From Bacteroidia bacterium (GTDB lineage Bacteria > Bacteroidota > Bacteroidia > Palsa-965), in the NCBI GenBank assembly GCA_023151315.1, contig JAKLJE010000007.1, forward strand, positions 37,041 to 101,040: a DNA stretch of 64,000 bases, given 5' to 3'. Each line of letters opens with the position of its first letter. Positions within the stretch are counted from its first letter, which is position 1. The position numbers and the translations under genes were made by a program. Positions 1 through 9,551 of this stretch are shown here, in pieces. The notes beneath the pieces were generated by a model. The model ran no database searches, had not been told where the DNA came from, and saw nothing but the letters and a program-made list of their open reading frames with translations.

Positions 1-410
1 GGAGTACTCATTGTCTTGATTATGCTTACGTATACGGAAGAGGTAACAACGGACCATTATCCAGTATTGATGTAATGAAAAATGCGGTTGACAGCGCACG
101 CAGTTTTTATCTGAACAACAATCCGTGTACATGCGATCAAAATCCGTTGAGTGTTGGAGGCGACTTCAAGCAACCATCAATTTCTGTTTTCCCTAATCCG
201 GGGAACGAAACAGTAAACATTATTTGCGGACTTAATTCAGCCGGTGCGCTTGTTGAGTTTATCGATGTAACGGGAAAAACCCTAATCTCTACACAAATGT
301 TAAGCGGCAACTCAACAATTGTAAATACAGCAAATCTTGAATTAGGAGTATATCTAATTCGCGTAACAACCGCTTCCGGCGCTTCATCTATACGATTCGT
401 CCGTAATTAA
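1..410 (+). CDS. C-terminal part of a T9SS-secreted protein (5' end outside window)
   Basis: The frame is open from base 3, with no stop before TAA at 408-410, so this is the tail of a longer gene and the internal ATG at 75 is not its start. The last 80 or so residues form a type A T9SS sorting domain (Por_Secre_tail family): a VFPNPGNETVNI block, a beta-rich middle with VEFIDVTGKTL, and a final LGVYLIRV strand followed by a basic tail. In the family this domain directs export across the outer membrane and is then removed. Upstream residues include a CTCDQN pair of cysteines, but too little is present to name the catalytic or adhesive part. Confidence 0.85.
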   Translation, partial: STHCLDYAYVYGRGNNGPLSSIDVMKNAVDSARSFYLNNNPCTCDQNPLSVGGDFKQPSISVFPNPGNETVNIICGLNSAGALVEFIDVTGKTLISTQMLSGNSTIVNTANLELGVYLIRVTTASGASSIRFVRN

Positions 411-599
411 ATACTGTTCGCCCGTTAACTCAACGAATCAACCATCTGATCGCCGCCGAATGCGCAAATTCACCTGCGTTTTCAGTGGCGATTTCAGTAT
501 CCATTAAATACACTCGTTTGTCCTTCCGTATAGCGTATTGATCGAATTCTTTAAACTTTCGCCGATCCTTTGCGTTATAAAAGCATAATTCCCCCGTTT

Positions 600-851
600 A
601 TGAATCTGTTGTCAAAGCAAGAAGGGCTGAAATACCGTATTGAAGGAAAAATCCTCCACGTTGAACCGTGCCCGAATGCCAAAGAGTGCTCGTGGTCAGT
701 ATTTGATATTACCGGAAGTGAAAAGTGTAATGGTAAATTATCTGCATCGTCAGGACCAATTATCGACTTATCTATACTTACGCCCGGTGTGTATGAAATT
801 TGCGTAATGGACGGAGTGCGTTTAAGAACTGCACGCTTCCGAATTGCTTAA
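600..851 (+). CDS. Orphan T9SS sorting-tail-like small protein
   Basis: An 83-residue product from ATG at 600; a TTG at 570 would add ten residues but gives no signal peptide. The body resembles a lone type A sorting tail: LHVEPCPNA, SWSVFDITGSE, LTPGVYEICV and a basic end. There is no signal peptide and no passenger domain, so it could not follow the normal Sec-then-T9SS route by itself. It may be the remnant of a lost secreted protein, or a real small protein with the same fold. It ends four bases inside the convergent hydrolase gene. No clear promoter was seen. Confidence 0.5.
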   Translation: MNLLSKQEGLKYRIEGKILHVEPCPNAKECSWSVFDITGSEKCNGKLSASSGPIIDLSILTPGVYEICVMDGVRLRTARFRIA

Positions 852-1705
852 TCTCCGCTTTGCTTGATCCGGAAGGTGTGTCCGGCAAACGCTCTGACTT
901 TTTTCAACGCCACTTCTCTGGATTCAATAAATCCGAGATGTCCGGTTTTTTCCATTGTAACCAATTTTATTTCCGGATTAATCTGTGCCAATTGCACAAG
1001 TGATTCATGTGGCAATATGTTATCGCGCGTACCGGCAATGATCATAACGGGAAACGCGGCATAACGTATCACCGTTGTTCTGTCTTTTCGGATTTTCATT
1101 CCTTCCAGACAAGCAACAACTCCCTGCACTTTGGTCTTTGATGCCATACGTCGTAACCAGCGTATTTGCTCCTGCATGTAACGCACATTTGCAAGCGCAA
1201 AAAGATTCGTTACTAATGCATTCGTGTATTTCAAAGGTGCTTTCTTCACCAAACGTATTGCACGTTCGCGATCAATTCTCTTCGCTTCAGAATCTGCATA
1301 CGCTGTCGAATGAAACAAACACAATCCTGTTACATTCTCGGAATACTTCTCGGCAAATGCCAAGGCAACATAACCGCCCATAGAGTGACCAACCAACGTG
1401 TATCGACGTAAACCCAATTCATCCATCACGTGCTTGACTACTTTCGCCATTCGCTCCATGCGATGAACGTATCCCACACATTCTGATTTTCCATGGCCGG
1501 GAAGATCAATGGAAATGATACGATAGTGCTTTGCGAGTTCCTGTGCGAAACCGTTCCCGTACCAAACTTCAAGTGATTCGAGAAAACCGTGAAGAAGTAC
1601 AATCACTCTGCCCTTTCCGGTATCAGAGTAACGGATCTTCGCTCCGAAAACGTTCATGTACTCAGTTCGCGGAACTTCAGGATGAAACGATTCAGGCGTG
1701 ATCAT
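848..1705 (-). CDS. Alpha/beta-fold hydrolase
   Basis: A 285-residue cytoplasmic alpha/beta hydrolase. The oxyanion-loop motif LLHGF lies at residues 37-41, the nucleophile elbow GHSMGG at 106-111 (Ser108), the acid in GTRDNILP and the catalytic histidine in KTGHLGF, so the Ser-Asp-His triad looks complete. The SIDLPGHGKS stretch is typical of the esterase/lipase/dehalogenase group. Substrate cannot be told. It lies 55 bases downstream of the aminopeptidase P gene on the same strand and may share its transcript. Confidence 0.85.
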   Translation of the reverse strand: MITPESFHPEVPRTEYMNVFGAKIRYSDTGKGRVIVLLHGFLESLEVWYGNGFAQELAKHYRIISIDLPGHGKSECVGYVHRMERMAKVVKHVMDELGLRRYTLVGHSMGGYVALAFAEKYSENVTGLCLFHSTAYADSEAKRIDRERAIRLVKKAPLKYTNALVTNLFALANVRYMQEQIRWLRRMASKTKVQGVVACLEGMKIRKDRTTVIRYAAFPVMIIAGTRDNILPHESLVQLAQINPEIKLVTMEKTGHLGFIESREVALKKVRAFAGHTFRIKQSGD

Positions 1706-1760
1706 TTATTCACAGCTTTGTTACTGACTGTTTGTTGCCACTACCTGCAGATTGCTGATT

Positions 1761-3056
1761 TTATTTTCCCGCTTTCATTAACGCTTCAATCTCATCCGCT
1801 TCAATCGGAATATTCTTCATCAGATCAACAGGCCCCTTCTTCGTTATGAGAATATCATTCTCAAGGCGCACGCCGATTGCTTCATCAGGAATATAAATTC
1901 CCGGCTCACAAGTGAACACCATTCCTTCAGTGAATTTACGGTAGCGGCTTCCAACATCATGCACATCCAGTCCAAGGTAATGCGAAGTTCCATGCATGAA
2001 ATACTTCTTGTAAGCCGGCCATGCAGGATCCTGATTTTTAATCTGAGTCTTTGTGATAAGTTTCAGCTTCAGCAATTCTTCCTGCATCGCTTCTCCAACT
2101 TCACGGTGATATTGCTGAATCGTATTTCCGACAACAAGGCGCGACATCGCAAATCGCATCACACGCAACACGGCGTTGTAAACTGCTTTCTGACGCTTCG
2201 TGAATTTCCCGTTTACAGGAATGGTACGCGTTAAATCGCTCTGGTAGTTTGCATAACCTGCAGCGAAATCCATAAGAAGAACATCTCCGTCTTTGCACTG
2301 CTTATCATTAATGTTATAGTGCAACACGCAGGAATTTTTTCCTGAAGCGATGATCGGCTCGTATCCTGCAAAGCTTCCTCCGCTCATGGTAAATTCATGA
2401 CCCAGCTCTGCTTCCACCTGATATTCCCAAACACCAGGCTTCACAAATCCGAGCACACGACGGAATCCCTGTTCTGTAAGATCACAAGCATGCTGCATGA
2501 GCTGCAATTCTATTTTCGATTTGATCGCGCGCAATTCATGCATAATCGGTGCGCTTCTCATGTAGTTGTGTGCAGGATACATCTTGCGGCACCAATTGAT
2601 GAAGCGCGAATCACGCGTTTCAACTTCAACCACAGCGCGCACGTGCTCATTGGTATTCACATAAACATTCTCCGCCTCAACAATCAAACCGAAGAAAATC
2701 TGGTTGAACTGGTGTGTCCAATACACTTTCTTCACGCCAGAAACCGTAGTTGCCTGCGACTTGGAAAGTTTTTCGCCTTCCCACACCGCAATGTGATCAT
2801 TGGTTTCGCGAACGAAAAGCACTTCGCGATGATCAGGATCCGGACAATCCGGAAAAACAATCAAAATTGTTTCTTCCTGATCAACTCCGCTCAGATAAAA
2901 CAGATCGTTGTTCTGTCTGAATTTCATTGTGCCGTCTGCATTGGTCGGCTGTACATCATTGGCATTGAAAATAGCAATTGACTTCGGCTTCAGTTTCGCT
3001 GCAAAACGTTTTCTGTTCTCGATAAACAGGCTGTTCGGAATTGTGTCGTAACGCAT
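1761..3056 (-). CDS. pepP: Aminopeptidase P family protein (Xaa-Pro aminopeptidase)
   Basis: A 431-residue M24B metallopeptidase of usual family length. An N-terminal AMP_N domain (about 1-140) is followed by the pita-bread domain with the five metal ligands: two Asp in DFAAGYANYQSDLTRT (about 262-277), His in HGTSHYLGLDVHDVG (about 350), Glu in CEPGIYIP and Glu in RLENDILIT. The family removes an N-terminal residue that precedes proline and uses two Mn2+ or Co2+ ions. There is no signal peptide, so it is likely cytoplasmic. A near-consensus TACCTTTA lies 20 bases upstream of the start on the minus strand (3083-3076). Confidence 0.93.
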   Translation of the reverse strand: MRYDTIPNSLFIENRKRFAAKLKPKSIAIFNANDVQPTNADGTMKFRQNNDLFYLSGVDQEETILIVFPDCPDPDHREVLFVRETNDHIAVWEGEKLSKSQATTVSGVKKVYWTHQFNQIFFGLIVEAENVYVNTNEHVRAVVEVETRDSRFINWCRKMYPAHNYMRSAPIMHELRAIKSKIELQLMQHACDLTEQGFRRVLGFVKPGVWEYQVEAELGHEFTMSGGSFAGYEPIIASGKNSCVLHYNINDKQCKDGDVLLMDFAAGYANYQSDLTRTIPVNGKFTKRQKAVYNAVLRVMRFAMSRLVVGNTIQQYHREVGEAMQEELLKLKLITKTQIKNQDPAWPAYKKYFMHGTSHYLGLDVHDVGSRYRKFTEGMVFTCEPGIYIPDEAIGVRLENDILITKKGPVDLMKNIPIEADEIEALMKAGK

Positions 3057-3130
3057 ATGATTTCTTGTGAGACTCTAAAGGTAGATGAAAATCATTATCA
3101 CATATATGATCCGACTTTGCGCAACACTTT

Positions 3131-3138
3131 TAACTTTG
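3131..3138 (+). promoter_or_regulatory. Bacteroidota -7 promoter element
   Basis: TAACTTTG matches the Bacteroidota -7 consensus TAnnTTTG. It lies 29 bases before the ATG at 3168, which supports that start over an upstream in-frame ATG at 3057. No good -33 TTTG is seen at the expected spacing. Confidence 0.55.
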
Positions 3139-3167
3139 TGTTTCACCCTGCCAGAAGCGTAATCTCT

Positions 3168-3911
3168 ATGCCCCGCATTGCAGTTGTTGTTCCTGCTTAC
3201 AATGAAGAAAAAGCCATTGCAAATGTGGTCGGGGAAATCAATGCCATCAAAATGCCTGAAGGTTTTTCCTGCATGGCGGTGGTGGTTAATGATTGTTCAC
3301 GTGACAACACAGGAGAAATCATAAGTGAACTGAATTGTGTTGCTTTGCAACTTCCAGTAAATCTGGGTATCGGCGGTGCTGTACAAACGGGCTTCCGCTA
3401 TGCATTCGAAAACGGATTTGATTATGCTGTTCAGCTCGACGGAGACGGGCAGCATCCGGCAGAAGAAATTCCGAATCTGGTGCGTGAAATGAACTCAGGC
3501 AGTTTTGATGTCATGATCGGTTCCCGTTTCATTGACAAAACGGGGTTTCAATCGTCTTGGCTTCGCAGATTCGGTATCAATTATTTTACACGACTGAACC
3601 GCTTTCTTGTTGGTGTTACAGTACACGACAGCACGTCAGGATTCCGGATGATCAACAGAAAAGTTCTGGCTGTGGTAAACGAATACTACCCTGATGAATA
3701 CCCTGAGCCCGAAGCCGTAATTATTTATGCACTCCACAAATTCCGTATCGGTGAAATGCAGGTGCAGATGCGCGAACGACAGGGCGGAGTCTCCTCCATT
3801 GGCGCAGTATCGTCAGTGTACTACATGCTCAAGGTAACACTGGCAATTTTCTATACATTTATCCGATTTAAATTCAGCAGAAAATGGCAAGAATCCAGAT
3901 CATCGCAATAA
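3168..3911 (+). CDS. Glycosyltransferase family 2, dolichol-phosphate-mannose-synthase-like
   Basis: A 247-residue GT-A enzyme without membrane segments. VVVPAYNEEKAIANV (residues 6-20) is the nucleotide-binding strand, VVNDCSRDNT follows, and QLDGDGQHP (about 89-97) holds the DxD-type metal site. The family transfers a sugar from a nucleotide donor to a lipid phosphate or glycan acceptor on the cytoplasmic face of the membrane. The ATG at 3168 is chosen because the conserved fold begins at once and a -7 element lies just upstream; the in-frame extension to 3057 would overlap the control region. The 3' end overlaps the DUF2304 gene by 28 bases, a pairing seen in many bacteria. Confidence 0.9.
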   Translation: MPRIAVVVPAYNEEKAIANVVGEINAIKMPEGFSCMAVVVNDCSRDNTGEIISELNCVALQLPVNLGIGGAVQTGFRYAFENGFDYAVQLDGDGQHPAEEIPNLVREMNSGSFDVMIGSRFIDKTGFQSSWLRRFGINYFTRLNRFLVGVTVHDSTSGFRMINRKVLAVVNEYYPDEYPEPEAVIIYALHKFRIGEMQVQMRERQGGVSSIGAVSSVYYMLKVTLAIFYTFIRFKFSRKWQESRSSQ

Positions 3912-4231
3912 CCGTTAGCCTGCTTTTTCTGGCAAACATTGTACGGCTGATTATCCGCGGCAAACTACGTGAAGAATACTCTATCGTCTGGATTGTCAGT
4001 ACCGCCGTTTTATTGCTGTTCTCATTCTGGCGCAACGGACTTGAAACGATCTCCAAAATGCTGGGAATCGTTGAAGCCCCGAACCTGGTTTTCACAGGAG
4101 CTATTTTCGCAGTACTGATTTACCTGCTGCATATTTCTGTTGTGGTGTCCAAACTTCAGAAGCAGAATAAAGACCTGGCCCAGGAAATTGCCCTGCTGCG
4201 CCAAAAGAAGGGCGAAAAACAGGAGAACTGA
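3884..4231 (+). CDS. DUF2304 family membrane protein
   Basis: A 115-residue protein with three hydrophobic segments (about 4-18, 36-50 and 68-88) and a charged coiled-coil-like tail (KLQKQNKDLAQEIALL). Length, the EYSIVWI motif and the position overlapping a family 2 glycosyltransferase fit DUF2304. The role is unproven; the constant pairing suggests it helps the glycosyltransferase at the membrane. Confidence 0.82.
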   Translation: MARIQIIAITVSLLFLANIVRLIIRGKLREEYSIVWIVSTAVLLLFSFWRNGLETISKMLGIVEAPNLVFTGAIFAVLIYLLHISVVVSKLQKQNKDLAQEIALLRQKKGEKQEN

Positions 4232-4243
4232 GCTTGTTGTATT

Positions 4244-4271
4244 CCCGAAGGCTCTATTCGGGGGTTGTTTT
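4244..4271 (+). terminator. Possible weak intrinsic terminator
   Basis: CCCGAA (4244-4249) and TTCGGG (4257-4262) form a six-pair stem with a seven-base loop, followed by a T-rich but interrupted stretch. It lies 13 bases after the DUF2304 stop and before the sdh promoter. Confidence 0.45.
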
Positions 4272-4311
4272 CAACATTTTAGCGATTTAGAACGATTTTA
4301 CGCGGAATTCG

Positions 4312-4342
4312 TTTGTAAAAAACCGTGTACTGGGTACATTTG
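4312..4342 (+). promoter_or_regulatory. sdhCAB promoter, near-consensus
   Basis: TTTG at 4312-4315, a 19-base spacer and TACATTTG at 4335-4342 match the full Bacteroidota vegetative promoter (TTTG, 19-21 bases, TAnnTTTG). Transcription would begin near 4347, giving a leader of about 50 bases before sdhC. Confidence 0.75.
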
Positions 4343-4396
4343 TCCCCGCCGGAATTAATCTCCGGAATCGAATTATAAATTCTAGCGTTCAGTCTT

Positions 4397-5089
4397 ATGA
4401 ACAAATTTCTCTCTTCTTCTATCGGCAAAAAAACAGTGATGGCAGCTACCGGCCTTTTCCTGTGCGTGTTTCTTGTCGAGCACCTTTATACCAACCTGCA
4501 CCTTTATTGGGGCGATGGCGGTAAAGAATTCAATGAAATGTCGCACAGCATGGTGCACAGCATCTTCATCCGTATTGTTGAAGTTGTTCTCTTCGCATCC
4601 ATCATCATTCACGTCGTGCAGGCAACTGTCCTCACTAAAAAGAACAGCGATGCCCGCCCGGTGAAATATGCGATTGACGGAGCAAGCATGACTTCTTCAT
4701 GGATTTCCCGCAACATGGGTCTCACAGGAAGTGTGATCTTCTTCTTCATCGTTGTGCACCTTTACAACTTCTTCCTCCCTTATCGTATTACAGGGGAAGT
4801 TGGACACGACGGACAAATGACTGTTGCTGAAAAGTGCGCAGAAGCTCTTGGCAATCCGGTTTACGCAGGACTTTATCTTGTTGCTGTGATCATCATGGCG
4901 TATCACATCAGTCACGGTTTCGCTTCAGGATTCCAGACGCTTGGTCTGAACAACAAGAAGTACACTCCGATCTGGAAAATGGTCAGCAACGGATTTGCAA
5001 TTCTCATGGGACTTGGCTTCGCCTCTTTCCCTGTTATTTTCTACGTTGCTAAAGTGATGGGGAAAGATCTCCTTCACTGGAACATGTAA
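4397..5089 (+). CDS. sdhC: Succinate dehydrogenase / fumarate reductase cytochrome b subunit
   Basis: A 230-residue integral membrane protein with five hydrophobic helices, the length and shape of the single-chain diheme b558 anchor found in Bacteroidota, Bacillus and Wolinella. Histidines fit to bind heme occur in the helices (for example [31 protein letters not shown]). It anchors SdhA and SdhB to the inner membrane and exchanges electrons with the quinone pool. No SdhD follows, as expected for this type. First gene of the sdhCAB operon. Confidence 0.93.
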   Translation: MNKFLSSSIGKKTVMAATGLFLCVFLVEHLYTNLHLYWGDGGKEFNEMSHSMVHSIFIRIVEVVLFASIIIHVVQATVLTKKNSDARPVKYAIDGASMTSSWISRNMGLTGSVIFFFIVVHLYNFFLPYRITGEVGHDGQMTVAEKCAEALGNPVYAGLYLVAVIIMAYHISHGFASGFQTLGLNNKKYTPIWKMVSNGFAILMGLGFASFPVIFYVAKVMGKDLLHWNM

Positions 5090-5124
5090 TTTTCTCAATA
5101 CGAACTACCGAATCTCAATATAGT

Positions 5125-7104
5125 ATGAGCAAGCTCGATTCAAAAATTCCTGAAGGTCCACTCGAAACCAAATGGTCTTCGTACAAGTCTTCAGTTCCGC
5201 TGGTAAACCCTGCCAACAAACGCAGCCTCGAAATCATCGTGGTTGGTTCCGGACTTGCCGGTTCTTCCGCGGCTGCAAGTCTCGCAGAAATGGGATACAA
5301 AGTGAAAGTATTCTGCTTCCAGGACAGCGCGCGTCGTGCACACTCCATCGCAGCGCAAGGTGGTATCAACGCAGCTAAAAACTATCAGAACGACGGCGAT
5401 TCCACGTACCGCCTCTTCTACGATACAATCAAAGGCGGTGATTACCGTGCACGCGAAGGCAACGTTTATCGTCTTGCTGAAGTCAGCGCAGCAATCATTG
5501 ACCAATGTGTTGCGCAAGGCGTTCCTTTCGCTCGCGAATACGGCGGATTGCTCAGCAACCGTTCTTTCGGCGGAACTCAGGTTCAGCGTACATTCTACGC
5601 AGCCGGACAAACCGGACAGCAGTTGTTGCTCGGCGCGTATTCTGCATTGCAGCGTCAGGTTGGACTCGGTAACGTACAGATGTATGCGCGTCACGAAATG
5701 CTGGATGTAGTTGTTGTTGACGGCAAAGCAAAAGGAATTATCGCTCGCGATCTCGTTACAGGTAAACTCGAGCGCCATTCAGGTCACGCAGTATTACTGT
5801 GCACAGGCGGATACGGAAACGTATTCTTCCTCTCTACAAACGCAATGGGTTCAAACGTAACAGCTGCATGGAAGGCACACAAGAAAGGTGCATTCTTCGG
5901 CAACCCTTGCTTCACACAGATTCACCCGACTTGTATTCCTGTAAGCGGTGATCACCAGTCGAAACTGACATTGATGTCGGAATCACTCCGTAACGACGGA
6001 CGTATCTGGGTTCCGAAAAAGAAAGACGACAACCGCAAGCCGAATGAAATTCCGGAAGACGAGCGTGATTACTATCTCGAGCGTCGTTATCCTGCATTCG
6101 GAAACTTAGTACCGCGTGACGTTGCATCTCGTGCAGCAAAAGAACGTTGCGACGCCGGATACGGTGTTGGTGCATCTAAAATGGCTGTGTATCTCGATTA
6201 CGCATCTGCAATTGAGCGTTACGGTAAGCAACAAGCTAACAAGCTTGGCGAAACCGGTGCAAGCAAGGAGCGCATTACACAACTCGGTAAAGATGTTGTG
6301 AAAGAAAAATACGGTAACCTCTTCGATATGTATGCGAAGATTACTGGTGAGAATCCTTATGAAACTCCGATGCGTATTTATCCTGCTGTTCACTACACCA
6401 TGGGCGGATTGTGGGTTGATTACAACCTGATGACAACCGTTCCTGGATTGTATGCACTCGGTGAAGCAAACTTCTCTGATCACGGCGCAAACCGTCTCGG
6501 TGCTTCTGCATTGATGCAGGGTCTTGCTGACGGATACTTTGTGATTCCTTACACGATCGGTGCTTACCTCAGCGGACAAATCCGCGACAAAGCGCTTCCT
6601 ACAGATCACGAAGCATTTGTTGAGGCAGAGAAAAATGTTCAGGACACAATTGATCGTCTGATGAACATCAAAGGATCCAAGTCTGTTGACCATTTCCACA
6701 AGCGTCTCGGAAAAATCATGTGGGACAAATGCGGAATGGCACGTAACGAAAAAGGATTGAAAGAAGCGATTTCTGAAATCCGCGCACTTCGCGAAGAATT
6801 CTGGAAAGATGTTCGCGTTCTCGGTGGTAAAAACGAACTGAACCCTGAATTGGAGAAAGCATGTCGCGTGGCAGACTTCCTTGAGTTGGGAGAGTTGATG
6901 TGTATCGATGCATTGAATCGTAATGAATCATGCGGCGGACACTTCCGCGAAGAATTCCAGACCGAAGAAGGTGAAGCGCAACGTGACGATGCAAACTACA
7001 TGTATGCTGCATGTTGGGAATTCAAACCGGGTGTTCAATTTGAACTTCACAAAGAAGACTTGAAATACGAACGAATTAAAGTGTCAGCTCGTTCATATAA
7101 ATAA
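5125..7104 (+). CDS. sdhA: Succinate dehydrogenase / fumarate reductase flavoprotein subunit
   Basis: A 659-residue flavoprotein. The FAD-binding beta-alpha-beta motif [18 protein letters not shown] lies near residue 38. [11 protein letters not shown] carries the histidine that in the family binds FAD covalently. [11 protein letters not shown] and [10 protein letters not shown] are substrate-site segments, and the Arg/His-rich C-terminal domain is complete. It oxidises succinate to fumarate, or the reverse, on the cytoplasmic face. It starts 35 bases after sdhC. Confidence 0.97.
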   Translation: MSKLDSKIPEGPLETKWSSYKSSVPLVNPANKRSLEIIVVGSGLAGSSAAASLAEMGYKVKVFCFQDSARRAHSIAAQGGINAAKNYQNDGDSTYRLFYDTIKGGDYRAREGNVYRLAEVSAAIIDQCVAQGVPFAREYGGLLSNRSFGGTQVQRTFYAAGQTGQQLLLGAYSALQRQVGLGNVQMYARHEMLDVVVVDGKAKGIIARDLVTGKLERHSGHAVLLCTGGYGNVFFLSTNAMGSNVTAAWKAHKKGAFFGNPCFTQIHPTCIPVSGDHQSKLTLMSESLRNDGRIWVPKKKDDNRKPNEIPEDERDYYLERRYPAFGNLVPRDVASRAAKERCDAGYGVGASKMAVYLDYASAIERYGKQQANKLGETGASKERITQLGKDVVKEKYGNLFDMYAKITGENPYETPMRIYPAVHYTMGGLWVDYNLMTTVPGLYALGEANFSDHGANRLGASALMQGLADGYFVIPYTIGAYLSGQIRDKALPTDHEAFVEAEKNVQDTIDRLMNIKGSKSVDHFHKRLGKIMWDKCGMARNEKGLKEAISEIRALREEFWKDVRVLGGKNELNPELEKACRVADFLELGELMCIDALNRNESCGGHFREEFQTEEGEAQRDDANYMYAACWEFKPGVQFELHKEDLKYERIKVSARSYK

Positions 7105-7175
7105 TATTAACGCCGTGCTCTCCGTGTCGCCGTGGTAATTGCATTGTGAAACGAACAGCACCAAGAACAATAGTT

Positions 7176-7919
7176 ATGAATCTTACTCTGAAAGTCTGGA
7201 GACAAAAAAACGCGAGCGACAAAGGATCATTCGCAACGTATCAGGTAAATGATATTTCTGAGGAAATGTCTTTCCTGGAAATGTTCGATGTTCTCAATGA
7301 GCGCTTGATCGCAAAAGGCGAAGAACCGATTGCATTTGACCACGATTGCCGCGAAGGTATCTGCGGAATGTGTTCAATGCACATCAATGGTCGTGCACAC
7401 GGTCCTTGGAGCGGAACTACAACCTGCCAGTTGCACATGCGTGCATTCAAAGACGGCGATACAATCACTGTTGAACCTTGGCGTGCGAAAGCATTCCCGG
7501 TAATCAAAGATCTTGTTGTGGATCGTTCTGCATTCGATAAGATTCAGTCAGCGGGCGGTTTCGTTTCCGTTAACACCGGTAACGCACAGGATGCGAACTG
7601 CATTCCGATTCCTAAAGACGATGCAGATGCTTCATTCGCTGCTGCAGCTTGTATCGGTTGCGGTGCTTGCGTGGCTGCATGCAAAAACTCATCTGCAATG
7701 CTTTTCGTTTCAGCAAAAGTTTCTCAGTTCGCTCTTCTGCCGCAAGGACAGGTTGAGCGCGTTGACCGTGCGTTGAACATGGTTAAGGAAATGGATGCCG
7801 CTGGTTTCGGTAACTGTACCAACACCGGAAGCTGCGAGGCAGAATGTCCGAAAGAAATTTCGCTTGACAACATTGCCCGCCTCAACAGGGAATACCTGAT
7901 GGCGAATCTGAAGAAGTAA
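7176..7919 (+). CDS. sdhB: Succinate dehydrogenase / fumarate reductase iron-sulfur subunit
   Basis: A 247-residue protein from ATG at 7176. A GTG at 7146 would add ten basic residues not typical of the family. The N-terminal 2Fe-2S domain has CREGICGMC with a later TCQLHM cysteine. The C-terminal part has [11 protein letters not shown] and [12 protein letters not shown] for the 4Fe-4S and 3Fe-4S clusters. It carries electrons from SdhA FAD to SdhC heme and quinone. Last gene of the operon, followed by a strong terminator. Confidence 0.96.
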   Translation: MNLTLKVWRQKNASDKGSFATYQVNDISEEMSFLEMFDVLNERLIAKGEEPIAFDHDCREGICGMCSMHINGRAHGPWSGTTTCQLHMRAFKDGDTITVEPWRAKAFPVIKDLVVDRSAFDKIQSAGGFVSVNTGNAQDANCIPIPKDDADASFAAAACIGCGACVAACKNSSAMLFVSAKVSQFALLPQGQVERVDRALNMVKEMDAAGFGNCTNTGSCEAECPKEISLDNIARLNREYLMANLKK

Positions 7920-7920
7920 T

Positions 7921-7957
7921 AAAAAAAGCCCTCCGATTAAAAAGGAGGGCTTTTTAG
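7921..7957 (+). terminator. Strong intrinsic terminator after sdhCAB
   Basis: A perfect 12-pair stem, 7923-7934 with 7944-7955, around a nine-base A-rich loop. The GC core is GCCCTCC/GGAGGGC and the A tract and T tract on either side make it work in both directions. It starts just after the sdhB stop. Confidence 0.9.
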
Positions 7958-8043
7958 TTTTAGACCTTTAAAAGGTTTATCAAAAATCATTCCAAATTTC
8001 CGCTTTCCACACAATTTGATTAATTTGGTGGAGTTATACTGTT

Positions 8044-9549
8044 ATGCTCAAGCAAAGTTTACAGCAGAAACTCCTTCAAAAGCTCTCTCCTCAGCAAATC
8101 CAGCTGATGAAGATGCTGCAGCTTCCTACTGTTGCGCTCGAACAGCGTATCAAGGAAGAGCTGGAGATCAATCCTGCGCTTGAAGAAGGCTCTGAATCTG
8201 ACGAAGAAGAAAAAGAAGACATTGCAGAAGATGATGATGGTCTTTTTGATGAAGAGACAGACAATGATTCCGATGACAGCGTAACATCCGATGATGACGA
8301 TGATAAATCTTCGAAGGAAGATTCCTACGACATCGATGATTATCTGGATGAAGACGAAGCATACTCATACAAAGAACAAACGAACAATTCCGGTCCGGAT
8401 GATGAGCGCAAAGAAGTTCCGCTTTCACAAGGCCCGGGTTTTCAGGAACAGTTGCTTTCTCAATTAGGGCTTCAGCCTCTTGATGATCATCACTATCAGG
8501 TTGGGGCTTATCTCATTGGCAATATTGACGAAGATGGTTACATGCGTCGCGAATTAGCGGCGATCATTGATGACATTGCATTTTCACTGAACATTAATAC
8601 AACTGAAGAGGAGCTGCAGGAAATGCTCGCGCTCATTCAGACATTCGATCCCCCGGGAGTCGGTGCACGTGACCTTCAGGAATGCCTGCTGCTTCAGTTG
8701 CAGCGCAAACAATACAAAACTGCCGAAACAATTCTTGCCATGCGCGTTATCCGCGAACACATGGAAGAGTTTTCGAAAAAGCACTACGATAAAATCGCGA
8801 AACGACTCGGTGTTGAAGAAGAATCTCTGAAGCAGATCATTAATGAAATTGTGCATCTGAATCCGAGACCGGGTAACGCTGCAGGCGATACAACACGTAC
8901 TGCGCAGGATGTAGTTCCGGATTTTATCATTTACAACAGCGACGGCAAACTGGAACTTGCACTAAACGAACGTAACATGCCGGAGCTCCGTGTGAGCGGT
9001 ATGTACGGGCAGATGCTTCAGGAATATGCGCGCAGCAAAGACAAGAGCAGCAAAGAAGCAGTTACATTCATCAAGCAGAAAATAGATTCAGCGAAGTGGT
9101 TTATTGACGCACTGAAACAGCGTCAGCAAACACTTCTTCTGACCATGCAATGCATATTGGAATATCAGTACGATTATTTCCTGGAAGGTGATGAAACGCA
9201 ACTGAAACCGATGATTCTGAAAGACATTGCAGATAAAATCGGTCTTGATATTTCCACGGTTTCCCGTGTTGCAAACAGCAAATATGTACAGACGCAATTC
9301 GGAACTTTCCTTCTGAAAACGTTCTTCTCCGAGTCATTATCCACTGATTCCGGCGAAGAAGTTTCAACGCGTGAAGTGAAGAAGATTCTCTCGGACTGTA
9401 TCGCTGCTGAAAATAAACGACGTCCGCTTACCGATGATGCATTGGCGAAAATCCTTAAGGACAAAGGCTACAACATCGCGCGCCGCACAGTAGCCAAGTA
9501 TCGTGAGCAACTGGAAATTCCGGTTGCGCGTATGCGTAAAGAAATCTGA
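8044..9549 (+). CDS. rpoN: RNA polymerase sigma-54 factor
   Basis: A 501-residue sigma-54. Region I (residues 1-50) has the Q/L-rich LQQKLLQKLSPQQIQLMKML that contacts activators. Region II (about 55-130) is very acidic. The core-binding domain holds FDPPGVGARDLQECL, the HTH region has DIADKIGLDISTVSRVANSK, and the RpoN box ARRTVAKYRE lies near 479-488, where the protein meets the -24 element. The usual length is about 480; the excess is in the acidic region. No enhancer-binding activator gene is seen in the window. Confidence 0.96.
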   Translation: MLKQSLQQKLLQKLSPQQIQLMKMLQLPTVALEQRIKEELEINPALEEGSESDEEEKEDIAEDDDGLFDEETDNDSDDSVTSDDDDDKSSKEDSYDIDDYLDEDEAYSYKEQTNNSGPDDERKEVPLSQGPGFQEQLLSQLGLQPLDDHHYQVGAYLIGNIDEDGYMRRELAAIIDDIAFSLNINTTEEELQEMLALIQTFDPPGVGARDLQECLLLQLQRKQYKTAETILAMRVIREHMEEFSKKHYDKIAKRLGVEEESLKQIINEIVHLNPRPGNAAGDTTRTAQDVVPDFIIYNSDGKLELALNERNMPELRVSGMYGQMLQEYARSKDKSSKEAVTFIKQKIDSAKWFIDALKQRQQTLLLTMQCILEYQYDYFLEGDETQLKPMILKDIADKIGLDISTVSRVANSKYVQTQFGTFLLKTFFSESLSTDSGEEVSTREVKKILSDCIAAENKRRPLTDDALAKILKDKGYNIARRTVAKYREQLEIPVARMRKEI

Positions 9550-9551
9550 TC

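Noticed and set aside
2397-2981. A 194-codon plus-strand frame inside the aminopeptidase P gene
   Set aside because: Antisense shadow of a gene with all metal ligands present.
3057-3167. N-terminal extension of the glycosyltransferase to ATG 3057
   Set aside because: The added 37 residues lie outside the fold and would span the -7 element at 3131.
5191-5778. A 195-codon minus-strand frame inside sdhA
   Set aside because: Shadow of the sdhA reading frame; no independent support.
8168-8428. An 86-codon minus-strand frame in the acidic region of rpoN
   Set aside because: His-rich product is the mirror of Asp/Glu codons; antisense shadow.
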